From Geothrix sp. 21YS21S-2 (GTDB lineage Bacteria; Acidobacteriota; Holophagae; Holophagales; Holophagaceae), in the NCBI RefSeq assembly GCF_030846775.1, contig NZ_CP132910.1, positions 4,219,001 through 4,283,000 of the forward strand: a stretch of 64,000 bases of DNA, given 5' to 3'. Below, one piece after another: positions 1-6,987 of the stretch (position 1 is the first letter of the stretch; every line of letters starts with the position of its first letter). A program made the translations under genes and the position numbers. The notes beneath the pieces are model-generated. The model was not told the DNA's origin. It worked only from the letters and a program-made list of their open reading frames with translations, and did not search any database.

Positions 1-1
1 C

Positions 2-313
2 GACCTGCAGGGGCAGGAGGGGGGCATGGAGCCGGAGGCGGTGTACCTGCGGGACACCGCCTGGGTGCGGGCATGCGACGCGGTCATCGCCGAGGTGAGC
101 ACGCCCAGCCATGGCGTGGGCTACGAGATCGCCTATGCCCTGGAGCGCGCCAAGCCCGTGCTCTGCTGCTTCCGGAGGGACGCCACCGTGAGCCGCATGC
201 TCACCGGGAACCGGGAGATCGCCCTGGCCCCCTACGAGGGGCTCCCGGAGCTGCTGGCGGGCGCCCAGGGGTTCCTGGGCGCCCTCAGTCGGCCAGGGAC
301 CGGAGCGTCCTGA
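2..313 (+). CDS. DNPH1/RCL-like 2'-deoxynucleoside 5'-phosphate N-hydrolase, 5'-truncated
   Basis: Only the C-terminal part is present; the frame is open to the left edge, so the true start lies outside. The segment ACDAVIAEVSTPSHGVGYE followed by a KPVLCCFR strand matches the C-terminal half of the DNPH1/nucleoside 2-deoxyribosyltransferase fold, where the Glu of the AEV motif and the GVGYE segment form the active-site edge. Family members cleave the N-glycosidic bond of deoxynucleoside monophosphates in the cytosol. An internal ATG at 26 exists but would drop conserved fold, so I treat it as internal. The 3' end overlaps the convergent ExoD-like gene by 29 bp. Substrate is inferred from family only. 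Confidence 0.72.
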   Translation, partial: DLQGQEGGMEPEAVYLRDTAWVRACDAVIAEVSTPSHGVGYEIAYALERAKPVLCCFRRDATVSRMLTGNREIALAPYEGLPELLAGAQGFLGALSRPGTGAS

Positions 314-878
314 AGATCCTGAAGGCGAGGTTCGCCGACAGGGCGAAGTAGACGGTGGTCCCGAGGCTGGCGAGGGTGGCGGCCCAGGCCCAGTCCTGGC
401 GCTGCTCCAGGAGGGCCGCGCCCAGGAGGCAGAGGATGGCGGCCGGGATGATGTTGGCGAAGGGCAGGGGCACCGGCACGGCCAGCAGGAAGCCCGTCCA
501 GATCAGGGCGGCGCCCATCCACTTGTGGCTCAGCGGATGCTTCTCCGCGGTCCGGCTGGACCAGCGCAGCAGCAGCCGCTCCAGGCGCGCCAGGGCGTTC
601 TTGATGGCGCCCTTGTGGATGGGCAGCGCGAGGACCCTCTGGGGCACCCAGGGATGGGGGACGCCCCGGCCCAGCTGGTAGCCGATGGCCATCACCGCCG
701 CGCCGCCCACGGGGGCCAGGCCCGTGTTGAGCGCAGGAACGAGGCTGGGCAGGGCCAGCAGCAGGATCAGGAGGCCGTAGGACTGCTCCCCGGCGGCGTC
801 CAGGAGCTCCCCGAGGCGCACGTCCCGCTCGTGATCCAGGAGATCATGCAGGACCGAGAAGAAGGGGCGGGGGGACAT
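285..878 (-). CDS. ExoD-like exopolysaccharide synthesis membrane protein
   Basis: A 197-residue protein with several hydrophobic segments (LLILLLALPSLVPALN, WTGFLLAVPVPLPFANIIP, and a C-terminal hydrophobic stretch), in the order seen in the ExoD family, which is linked to exopolysaccharide synthesis and whose biochemical role is unresolved. The frame extends 11 codons further upstream to 911, but the ATG at 878 starts the family-like MSPRPFFSVLHDLL segment. It is convergent with the truncated gene to its left and divergent from the class V aminotransferase. An inner-membrane location is expected. Confidence 0.75.
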   Translation of the reverse strand: MSPRPFFSVLHDLLDHERDVRLGELLDAAGEQSYGLLILLLALPSLVPALNTGLAPVGGAAVMAIGYQLGRGVPHPWVPQRVLALPIHKGAIKNALARLERLLLRWSSRTAEKHPLSHKWMGAALIWTGFLLAVPVPLPFANIIPAAILCLLGAALLEQRQDWAWAATLASLGTTVYFALSANLAFRIFRTLRSLAD

Positions 879-911
879 CGCCCTCCAGGCTACTGTGCCC
901 GGGGGGCGCAC

Positions 912-917
912 TACAAT
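912..917 (+). promoter_or_regulatory. possible -10 element (TACAAT)
   Basis: TACAAT lies 23 bp before the ATG of the class V aminotransferase, a good sigma-70 -10 match. No clear -35 hexamer is visible at 16-18 bp, so this is weak. Confidence 0.3.
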
Positions 918-940
918 GGCAGGGAAGCCCAGGACCCCCC

Positions 941-2074
941 ATGCACCGATTCCTGCTCGACCCCTCCCTCATCTTCCTGAACCACGGCTCCTTCGGGGCC
1001 TGCCCCCGGGAGGTGCTCCAGGTGTGCCACGCCTGGCAGGCGGAGATGGAGGCCAACCCGGTGGAGTTCCTGGGCAGGCGTTCCGCGGCGCTCCTGGCCG
1101 CTGCCCGGGCGGAGCTGGGCCGGTACCTGGGCGCCCGGGCCGAGGACCTGGCCTTCGTGGCCAACGCCACCCACGGCGTGAACATCGTGGCGCGGTCCCT
1201 GCCCCTGGAGGCCGGGGACGAGGTGCTGGCCACGGACCACGAGTACGGCGCCTGCGACGGAGCGTGGGAGTTCGCCACGGCCCGGCGGGGGGCGCGGTAC
1301 GTCAGGGCGGAGATCCCGCTGCCCTTCAGGAGGGGGGAGTTCGCGGACCGGGTGTGGGAGAAGGTCACCGACCGCACCCGGGTGCTTTTCCTCAGCCACA
1401 TCGCCTCCACCACCGCCCTGGTCTTCCCGGTCGGGGAGCTGTGCCGGCGCGCCCGGGCCGCGGGAATCCTCACGGTCATCGACGGCGCCCACGCTCCGGG
1501 GCAGCTGGAGCTCGACCTCGCGGCCCTGGGCGCCGACTTCTACACGGGCAACTGCCACAAGTGGCTGTGCGCGCCCAAGGGATCGGCGTTCCTGCACGTG
1601 CGCCCGGAACACCAGGCGGTCCTGGACGCCCCCGCGGTGAGCTGGGGCTACCTGGCCCTGCCGGCCAACGACGCCTACACGGGCACCACCCCCCTGGAGC
1701 GCAAGCTGCAGTGGCAGGGCACGCGGGACCTGTCGGCCTTCCTCTCGGTCCCCGCGGCCATCGCCTTCCAGGAGCGCAACGGCTGGGCGGCGGAGCGGGT
1801 CCGCTGCCATGCGCTGGCGGTGGAGACGCTCCACCGGGTCTGCGCGGCCACGGGCCTGCCCCTGCCCGCCGAGGACGCCGACTTCGGGCAGATGGCCATC
1901 ATCCCGGTGCCCGCGGGCGACGCCGCCGCCCTCCAGGCGGGGCTCCTGCGCGACCACCGCATCGAGGTGCCGGTGACCTGCCACAAGGGCTCGCTCTTCG
2001 TGCGGATGTCCGCGCAGGCCTACAACACGCCCCGGGACGCCGACGCCCTGGTGGCGGCCCTCACAGGAAGGTGA
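941..2074 (+). CDS. class V-fold PLP-dependent aminotransferase (isopenicillin N epimerase-like)
   Basis: A 377-residue fold-type I PLP enzyme. Near the N-terminus FLNHGSFGACP is the substrate-side motif typical of isopenicillin N epimerase and cysteine desulfurase-like enzymes; the PLP-ring aspartate is D181 in VIDGAHA, and the Schiff-base lysine is K207 in TGNCHKW. Length and motifs indicate a complete cytosolic enzyme. The exact reaction (epimerase, desulfurase, kynureninase-like lyase) cannot be read from sequence. An AGGA about 7 bp before the ATG supports the start. The 3' end overlaps the convergent unknown gene by 14 bp. Confidence 0.85.
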   Translation: MHRFLLDPSLIFLNHGSFGACPREVLQVCHAWQAEMEANPVEFLGRRSAALLAAARAELGRYLGARAEDLAFVANATHGVNIVARSLPLEAGDEVLATDHEYGACDGAWEFATARRGARYVRAEIPLPFRRGEFADRVWEKVTDRTRVLFLSHIASTTALVFPVGELCRRARAAGILTVIDGAHAPGQLELDLAALGADFYTGNCHKWLCAPKGSAFLHVRPEHQAVLDAPAVSWGYLALPANDAYTGTTPLERKLQWQGTRDLSAFLSVPAAIAFQERNGWAAERVRCHALAVETLHRVCAATGLPLPAEDADFGQMAIIPVPAGDAAALQAGLLRDHRIEVPVTCHKGSLFVRMSAQAYNTPRDADALVAALTGR

Positions 2075-2447
2075 CGCTGCTGGTCGCCGACGAGATGACG
2101 TACGCCCGCTCCGTGTTGGACTTCTTGTCCGCAGGCACCACGAAGAAGCCGAAGCGGCCCGGGGTGTAGGCCTGGGTGGTGCCGAGCAGGGTCTCCCCGT
2201 CCCTGAAGTCCACGCGGATCCTGCGCCCGGGGCTCACGTCGCCGGGATGGAAGATGTTGGACTTGGCGTGGCCCAGGTCCCCGTCCAGGTCCTTCACGAA
2301 GAAGAGGCCCTTGAGATCCGAGAGGAGGATCTCCCGGGGCGGGGCTCCCTCCGTCACCAGATGGAAGCGGTCCTTGGTCGCGACGAAGTCCACGGTGAGT
2401 CCCTTGGCCACCGTGCCGTCCTGGAAGTGGGCGACCACCTTGTTCAT
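2061..2447 (-). CDS. conserved hypothetical protein, small beta-rich
   Basis: A 128-residue protein without signal peptide. It begins MNKVVAHFQDGTVAKG and alternates short hydrophobic strands with charged turns, suggesting a small soluble beta fold; FFVKDLDGDLGH and a late RRIRVDFRDGETLLG strand stand out. The frame is open to 2474, but a GGAGGT Shine-Dalgarno sits just before the ATG at 2447, which fixes the start. It lies 38 bp downstream of the HD hydrolase on the same strand. I do not recognise its function. Confidence 0.7.
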   Translation of the reverse strand: MNKVVAHFQDGTVAKGLTVDFVATKDRFHLVTEGAPPREILLSDLKGLFFVKDLDGDLGHAKSNIFHPGDVSPGRRIRVDFRDGETLLGTTQAYTPGRFGFFVVPADKKSNTERAYVISSATSSVTFL

Positions 2448-2485
2448 GGGACCTCCGTGCCTAGCATTGGACAACGTTTCCCATA

Positions 2486-3133
2486 TCAGTCAAGGAGTTC
2501 TCGTTCCAGCTGCGACAGGAACAGGGCCAGGACCCGGGTCCGGCGCCGGGCCAGGCGCCGCCCCTCGGCGGTGGTCATGAGGTCCGGCAGGCGCAGGAGC
2601 TTGAGGGGGAAGTGGTCCACGGAGTAGAGCCGGTCGTCCAGGGCGCGCCCGGAGCGGCCCAGGGGGTCCCCGGCCTCCCAGAGCGCGGTGCCCATCTTCC
2701 CGCCGGTGTAGAAGCACCGGGCCAGGCCGATGGCCCCCAGGGCCTCGAGGCGGTCGGCGTCCTGCAGGATGCGCGCCTCCAGGGTGGCGGGGGGGATGCC
2801 TGCGGAATAGCTGTGGGCCTCGATGGCGTGGGCCGCCGCCCGGGCCCGGCCGGGGTCGAGGCCCATGCCCTCCAGGAGCGGCACGGCCTTCTCCGCCGAC
2901 AGGCGGGAGGCCCGGGAGCGCAGGGGCGAGTCCTTGGGCGGGTTAACCAGGTCGTGGAGGTAGGCCGCGGCAAGGAGCACCAGGAGGTCGGCCCCGGGCT
3001 CCGCCGCGGCGATCTTCCGGGCCGAGCGCCACACCCGGCGCAGGTGGTGCACGTCGTGGGCCCCGTCCCCGCCGGGGGCGGCGGCCCAGAAGGCCTCGAA
3101 GCGCTCCTGCCAGGAATCGAGTTCAAGGGTCAT
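2486..3133 (-). CDS. HD-domain phosphohydrolase
   Basis: A 215-residue HD-domain protein. The metal-binding histidines and aspartates appear as GAHDVHHLRRVW (about residue 25), AAYLHDLVNPP (HD dyad near 60) and LQDADRLEALGAIG (late D), the order of the YedJ-like HD superfamily. These are cytosolic metal-dependent phosphohydrolases, often acting on nucleotides. Its ATG overlaps the stop of the FAN1-like nuclease in a 4-bp ATGA junction, so the two are translationally coupled and may share a DNA or nucleotide maintenance role. The substrate is unknown. Confidence 0.85.
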   Translation of the reverse strand: MTLELDSWQERFEAFWAAAPGGDGAHDVHHLRRVWRSARKIAAAEPGADLLVLLAAAYLHDLVNPPKDSPLRSRASRLSAEKAVPLLEGMGLDPGRARAAAHAIEAHSYSAGIPPATLEARILQDADRLEALGAIGLARCFYTGGKMGTALWEAGDPLGRSGRALDDRLYSVDHFPLKLLRLPDLMTTAEGRRLARRRTRVLALFLSQLERELLD

Positions 3134-4734
3134 GGTTCCTCCCCCTCCAAGTAACGCACCCACGCGACCCGGGCGTCCAGCCCCGCGCGGTTGAAGAGGG
3201 TGAGCCAGCGCTCCTGCTCGGGCCGCAGGGCGTCGCCGGGGCCCTTCACCTCCCAGAGCATGCACCGGCCCTCCCGGTGCAGGAAGAGGTCCGGGAACCC
3301 GCTGCGGAAGGCGGCGGGGTTGGGCGCCATGGCGCGCAGCACCGCCAGGAGGGCGGCCTGGGGCAGGGTGTCCAGGGCCGCCTCCAGGTGGTCCGGGGCC
3401 AGGGCCCTCCAGTTCACGAAGGCGTTGGCGACCCCGCGCTTTTCCTCCGCCCGGGCCCGGATCAGGCGCCGGGGGGCGCCGGGCTCCTCCAGTTCGCGCA
3501 GCCGGGCCTCGATGGCCTCCCGGCGGCGCAGGGCGAACTGCGGCGTGCGCAGGTCCGCGGGGCCCAGCTGGAACCGGTGCTGGAATGCGCCCGGCACCGG
3601 CGCGAAGAGCACGTCCCAGAAGGCCAGGCCGTAGAGGGCCGTCCACAGGGTGTTCTCGGTCCAGAAACCCTCCCAGCCCGAGGCCTCCAGGGCGGCCTGC
3701 TCCACGGAGCCCGACGGGTGCCGGGCCACACGGAGGCGCACCTCGGGCAGGGGCGGGTCCGGGGGGTGGGCCTCGGCCCAGAGCGCGGCGCGCAGGTCGT
3801 GCCGGGCCAGGCGCCCCAGGAACCGGCGCGCGAAGCGCTCCTCCCCCACGTCCAGCGGGGCCTCCGCCATGGCCAGGGCCGTCTCCGCCGCCAGCTCCGG
3901 GCGGCCCCGGGCCAGGTGGATGCGGGCGGTGCGCTCCCGGGCCGGGGGCAGGGCGCAGCGTCCGAAGCAGGCCAGGGCGGCCTCCGGGGACCCCCGGCGC
4001 TCCCACTCCCGCCCCACGTCGGCCAGGAGGCGGTGGTAGCGCCGCTGGGGACGGATGCCTTCGCGGCGCTCCATGGCCAGGAGCGCCGCGGTGACCCCCT
4101 CCAGGTCCTCCCCGGCCTCCAGGGAGGTCCGCAGGCCGTCCAGGGAGAGCAGGAGGTCGACCTCCTCCCGGTCCCGGAAGGGCCTGCAGGCGGGATCCAC
4201 CTCGTAGGCCTCGTAGCGCACGTGGCCCAGCTCGGCCAGGACGAAGTCGGTGAGGTCCTGCTCCAGGTTGCCGAAGAAGAGCAGGAACAGCAGCCGCGCC
4301 CATTCCCGGCCGCGGGGCGCCACGGCGTCGGCCGAAGCGCGCAGGACGGCCTCGGGCACCCGCTCCGCCAGGGCCGCCCGGGCCTCGGCGCGGCGGAAGG
4401 GGATGCCCGCGCCCGCCAGGAGGGTCTCGAGGTCGGCCTTGCGGAGCAGGGCGGCCAGGTCGGCCGGGGAGGCCTCCTCCGGGCCCGCCAGGAAGCCGCC
4501 GGCGGCCAGGGCCCCCAGGGCGCCCGGGCCGATCTCGGGATAGACCAGGGCGCCCGGGCGGAACCAGGGGCCCTTGCGCGTGAGCATGCGCACGTAGAGG
4601 CGCCGGGCGTCCCCGGGCAGGCGCAGGAAGGCTTCCAGGCGCGCCGCCTCCTCCGGCAGGAGCAGGTCGCCGCACCGGGCGCGCACATCCTCCAGCACGC
4701 TCTGGAAATTCACGAGATAGTAGGGGTCCTCCAT
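3130..4734 (-). CDS. FAN1-like structure-specific nuclease (VRR-NUC domain)
   Basis: A 534-residue protein organised like bacterial FAN1: an N-terminal helical/SAP-like region, a central repeat-rich helical region with many Arg/Ala, and a C-terminal VRR-NUC nuclease domain. The catalytic PD-(D/E)xK signature is visible as SGFPDLFLHREG followed by MLWEVKGPGD near the C-terminus. FAN1 cleaves 5' flaps and resolves interstrand crosslinks. A GGGAG about 10 bp upstream supports the ATG at 4734. The stop overlaps the start of the HD hydrolase. It is divergent from the metallo-hydrolase gene with only 27 bp between starts. Confidence 0.88.
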   Translation of the reverse strand: MEDPYYLVNFQSVLEDVRARCGDLLLPEEAARLEAFLRLPGDARRLYVRMLTRKGPWFRPGALVYPEIGPGALGALAAGGFLAGPEEASPADLAALLRKADLETLLAGAGIPFRRAEARAALAERVPEAVLRASADAVAPRGREWARLLFLLFFGNLEQDLTDFVLAELGHVRYEAYEVDPACRPFRDREEVDLLLSLDGLRTSLEAGEDLEGVTAALLAMERREGIRPQRRYHRLLADVGREWERRGSPEAALACFGRCALPPARERTARIHLARGRPELAAETALAMAEAPLDVGEERFARRFLGRLARHDLRAALWAEAHPPDPPLPEVRLRVARHPSGSVEQAALEASGWEGFWTENTLWTALYGLAFWDVLFAPVPGAFQHRFQLGPADLRTPQFALRRREAIEARLRELEEPGAPRRLIRARAEEKRGVANAFVNWRALAPDHLEAALDTLPQAALLAVLRAMAPNPAAFRSGFPDLFLHREGRCMLWEVKGPGDALRPEQERWLTLFNRAGLDARVAWVRYLEGEEP

Positions 4735-4761
4735 GGAGCGATTCTCCCGGAAAGCGCCGTC

Positions 4762-5718
4762 ATGATGAACCCCGATCTCCACACCATCCGCCACGGGTAC
4801 TCCGGCAACACCTTCCGCCAGGGCCGGTTCCAGGAGCGCTACATGTCCACCGTGGGCCGCTCCTTCTGGCCCGTGCTCAGGTGGAAGCTCTCCCGGAACC
4901 CCAAGGCGCGGGCGAAGCGCGAGGACGATTTCCGCCTCGCGGTCAGGCCCCTGGAGGCCGTTCCCGGCGGGGACTGCCTGGTGTGGCTGGGCCACGCCTC
5001 CTTCCTGCTGCGGGCCGCGGGCCGGACCCTGCTGCTGGACCCCGTCCTCAAGGGTCCGCGCTTCCTGAAGCGCCTGGCGGAGGTGCCCCTGGACATGGCC
5101 GGGGTGGACGTGGACTACGTCCTGGTCTCCCACGGGCACTACGACCACCTGGACCTGCCCACCCTCCGGAGCCTCTCCGGCCCCCGCCTCACGGCCCTGG
5201 TCCCCCTGCGCCTGGGGGCCCTGGCCCGGGAGGGCAACCCGGCCATGGCGGTGCAGGAGGCGGGCTGGTACCAGCGCTTCGAAACCGGGCCGGACCTGCG
5301 GGTGACCCTCCTCCCCGCCCAGCACTGGCACCGCCGGGGCCTCAACGACCTCAACGCGGCGCTGTGGGGGAGCTTCCTGGTGGAGTGGGGGGACCGGTCC
5401 CTCTACTTCGCCGGGGACACCGGCTACAACGGGCACTTCAAGGAGATCCGGGAGCAGGTGGGTCCCGTGGACTACGCCCTGCTTCCCATCGGGGCCTACG
5501 ACCCGCCCTTCCTGATGCGGCCCAGCCACATGAATCCCGAGGAGGCCTGGCGCGCCTTCGGCGACCTGGAAGCGCGCACCCTCGTCCCCATGCATTTCGG
5601 CACCTTCGACCTTTCGGACGAACCCCGCGGGGAACCCCTGCGGCGCCTTCTGGCCGCGGCGGGTCCCTCCACGGGGAACGTGAGGGCGCTGGACGTGGGG
5701 GAGGTCCTGGCGCTGTGA
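4762..5718 (+). CDS. MBL-fold metallo-hydrolase (NAPE-PLD/UlaG-like)
   Basis: A 318-residue metallo-beta-lactamase-fold protein. The Zn-binding motif HGHYDHLD lies near residue 118, preceded by VWLGHASFLL and LLLDPVL strands typical of the UlaG/N-acyl-phosphatidylethanolamine phospholipase D branch; later ligands occur in LPAQHWH, FAGDTGYN and VPMHFGTF. No signal peptide is visible. Two adjacent ATGs (4762, 4765) could start it. It ends 9 bp from the convergent pyrophosphatase. Substrate is unknown; phospholipid or cyclic phosphodiester are the family options. Confidence 0.88.
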   Translation: MMNPDLHTIRHGYSGNTFRQGRFQERYMSTVGRSFWPVLRWKLSRNPKARAKREDDFRLAVRPLEAVPGGDCLVWLGHASFLLRAAGRTLLLDPVLKGPRFLKRLAEVPLDMAGVDVDYVLVSHGHYDHLDLPTLRSLSGPRLTALVPLRLGALAREGNPAMAVQEAGWYQRFETGPDLRVTLLPAQHWHRRGLNDLNAALWGSFLVEWGDRSLYFAGDTGYNGHFKEIREQVGPVDYALLPIGAYDPPFLMRPSHMNPEEAWRAFGDLEARTLVPMHFGTFDLSDEPRGEPLRRLLAAAGPSTGNVRALDVGEVLAL

Positions 5719-5727
5719 CCGGCCTTC

Positions 5728-6732
5728 CTACTTGAAGGCCTTTTCCAGGTTGGGAATCACCTGCTTCTTGCGGCTCATGACGCCGGGGAGCCACCGGACG
5801 CCGGCCTGGGCCTTGGCGCCCAGGGCCGCGTCCACCAGGGCCGGGTCGTCGGAGACCAGGAGGAGGTCGGTGCCTTCCTTCATGACGTCCGTGAGCATCA
5901 GCATGAGGCTGTGGTAGCCCTCGGCCTTGAGCGCGGCCATGGCCTTGAGCAGGTCCTGCTTCAGGGGCAGGAGGATGGCCAGGTCGACCACCTCGAGCTG
6001 GGCCACGCCGACCTTGCGGCCGTTCATGACGAAGCTCTTGAAGTCGCGCTTGAGGAGATCCATGGCCGGCACGCCCTTGACCTGGGACTTCACCTCGAAG
6101 AGCTTCAGGCCCAGGGCCGCCATGTCCTTCACGCCGGCGAGCTTCGCCAGCCGGCTGGCCGTGGCCCTGTCCTCGGGGGTGGTGGTGGGCGACTTGAAGA
6201 TCACCGTGTCCGACAGGATCGCGCAGAGCATGCCGCCCGCGAGATCCCTGGGGATGGGGACCTGGGCCGCGGCGTACATGCGGGCGATGATGGTGGAGGT
6301 GGAGCCCACGGGGAACACCCAGGCCTCCAGGGGCTTTTCAGTGGCGAGGCCGCCCAGCTTGTGGTGGTCGACCAGGCCGACCACGTCGGCCTTGGCCAGG
6401 TCGGCGGGGGCCTGCGGATAGTCCGAGTGGTCGACGAGGATCACCTTGCGCCCGGCGACGCTGGTCTCCACGGGCGGGGCGGCGAGATGGAAGGTGTCCA
6501 GGACGTACTGGGTCTCGGGGTTGACGGGGCCCTGGGCGATGGGGGCGGCGGGGATGCCCTGCCGGCTCTTGAGGCGGGCCACGGCGATGGCGCCGATGAT
6601 GCTGTCGGTGTCGGGGTTCCTGTGGCCCACGACGAGGACGTCCTGGGGGGCCTTGGGTTCGAGGCCCCAGGAAGGGAGGCCGCCGCCCAGCGCGAGGGCG
6701 CCGGAGAGCAGGAGGGATGCGAAGAACTTCAT
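5728..6732 (-). CDS. ppaC: family II (DHH) manganese-dependent inorganic pyrophosphatase with signal peptide
   Basis: The 334-residue product has the full family II PPase core: GHRNPDTDSI, a metal-binding Asp in VDHSDYP, the DHHK motif, SDTVIFKSPTTT and the C-terminal SRKKQ substrate motif, so hydrolysis of PPi to two phosphates is expected. It begins MKFFASLLLSGALALGGGLP, which reads as a cleavable Sec signal peptide; family II PPases are normally cytosolic. GGAG lies before the ATG at 6732. A near-perfect sigma-54 promoter lies about 55 bp upstream. It is divergent from the PIG-L gene. Function is firm; export is inferred from the N-terminus. Confidence 0.9.
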   Translation of the reverse strand: MKFFASLLLSGALALGGGLPSWGLEPKAPQDVLVVGHRNPDTDSIIGAIAVARLKSRQGIPAAPIAQGPVNPETQYVLDTFHLAAPPVETSVAGRKVILVDHSDYPQAPADLAKADVVGLVDHHKLGGLATEKPLEAWVFPVGSTSTIIARMYAAAQVPIPRDLAGGMLCAILSDTVIFKSPTTTPEDRATASRLAKLAGVKDMAALGLKLFEVKSQVKGVPAMDLLKRDFKSFVMNGRKVGVAQLEVVDLAILLPLKQDLLKAMAALKAEGYHSLMLMLTDVMKEGTDLLLVSDDPALVDAALGAKAQAGVRWLPGVMSRKKQVIPNLEKAFK

Positions 6733-6787
6733 TGGGACTCCTCGGGAGGGGTTGGGGGGGCCTTCGGAAAGGGCAGTGGGTCGGTTG

Positions 6788-6803
6788 TGCAAGGCCTGTG
6801 CCA
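6788..6803 (-). promoter_or_regulatory. sigma-54 promoter (-24/-12) for the pyrophosphatase
   Basis: On the minus strand TGGCACAGGCCTTGCA matches the consensus TGGCACG-N4-TTGCA at all but one core position, with GG and GC separated by exactly 10 bp. It faces the pyrophosphatase gene and would start transcription roughly 45 bp before the ATG. Confidence 0.75.
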
Positions 6804-6877
6804 GGGTTGCGGAAAGGCCGGATCCAGCGGGGCCGGGGCCTCCCGGCGCGGGGTGGGGGTTCCGGGGCGCCCCGCGT

Positions 6878-6891
6878 TGCGGAATTCCGCA
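6878..6891. promoter_or_regulatory. 14-bp palindrome, possible enhancer-binding site
   Basis: TGCGGAATTCCGCA is a perfect palindrome about 80 bp upstream of the sigma-54 -24 element, the usual distance for an NtrC-type activator. The half-site TTGCGGAA recurs at 6807-6814, exactly 70 bp away. It also lies upstream of the PIG-L gene. Function is inferred. Confidence 0.35.
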
Positions 6892-6923
6892 CACCCTGCG
6901 CGGGGGCCCGCAGGATGCCCCAT

Positions 6924-6951
6924 TTGAAGTGGCCCGAATTCTGACTATTCT
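6924..6951 (+). promoter_or_regulatory. possible sigma-70 promoter for the PIG-L operon
   Basis: TTGAAG (6924-6929) and TATTCT (6946-6951) are separated by 16 bp and lie 36 bp before the PIG-L start. The region is locally AT-rich against a very GC-rich background. Confidence 0.4.
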
Positions 6952-6987
6952 TGTCGGGCACCGCACCACCTACGCCAGGACGGCCGA

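Noticed and set aside
3130-5595. Extended frames joining the FAN1-like, HD and MBL genes into larger proteins
   Set aside because: The extra N-terminal parts run antisense to the neighbouring genes and have no fold; internal ATGs with ribosome sites give family-length proteins.
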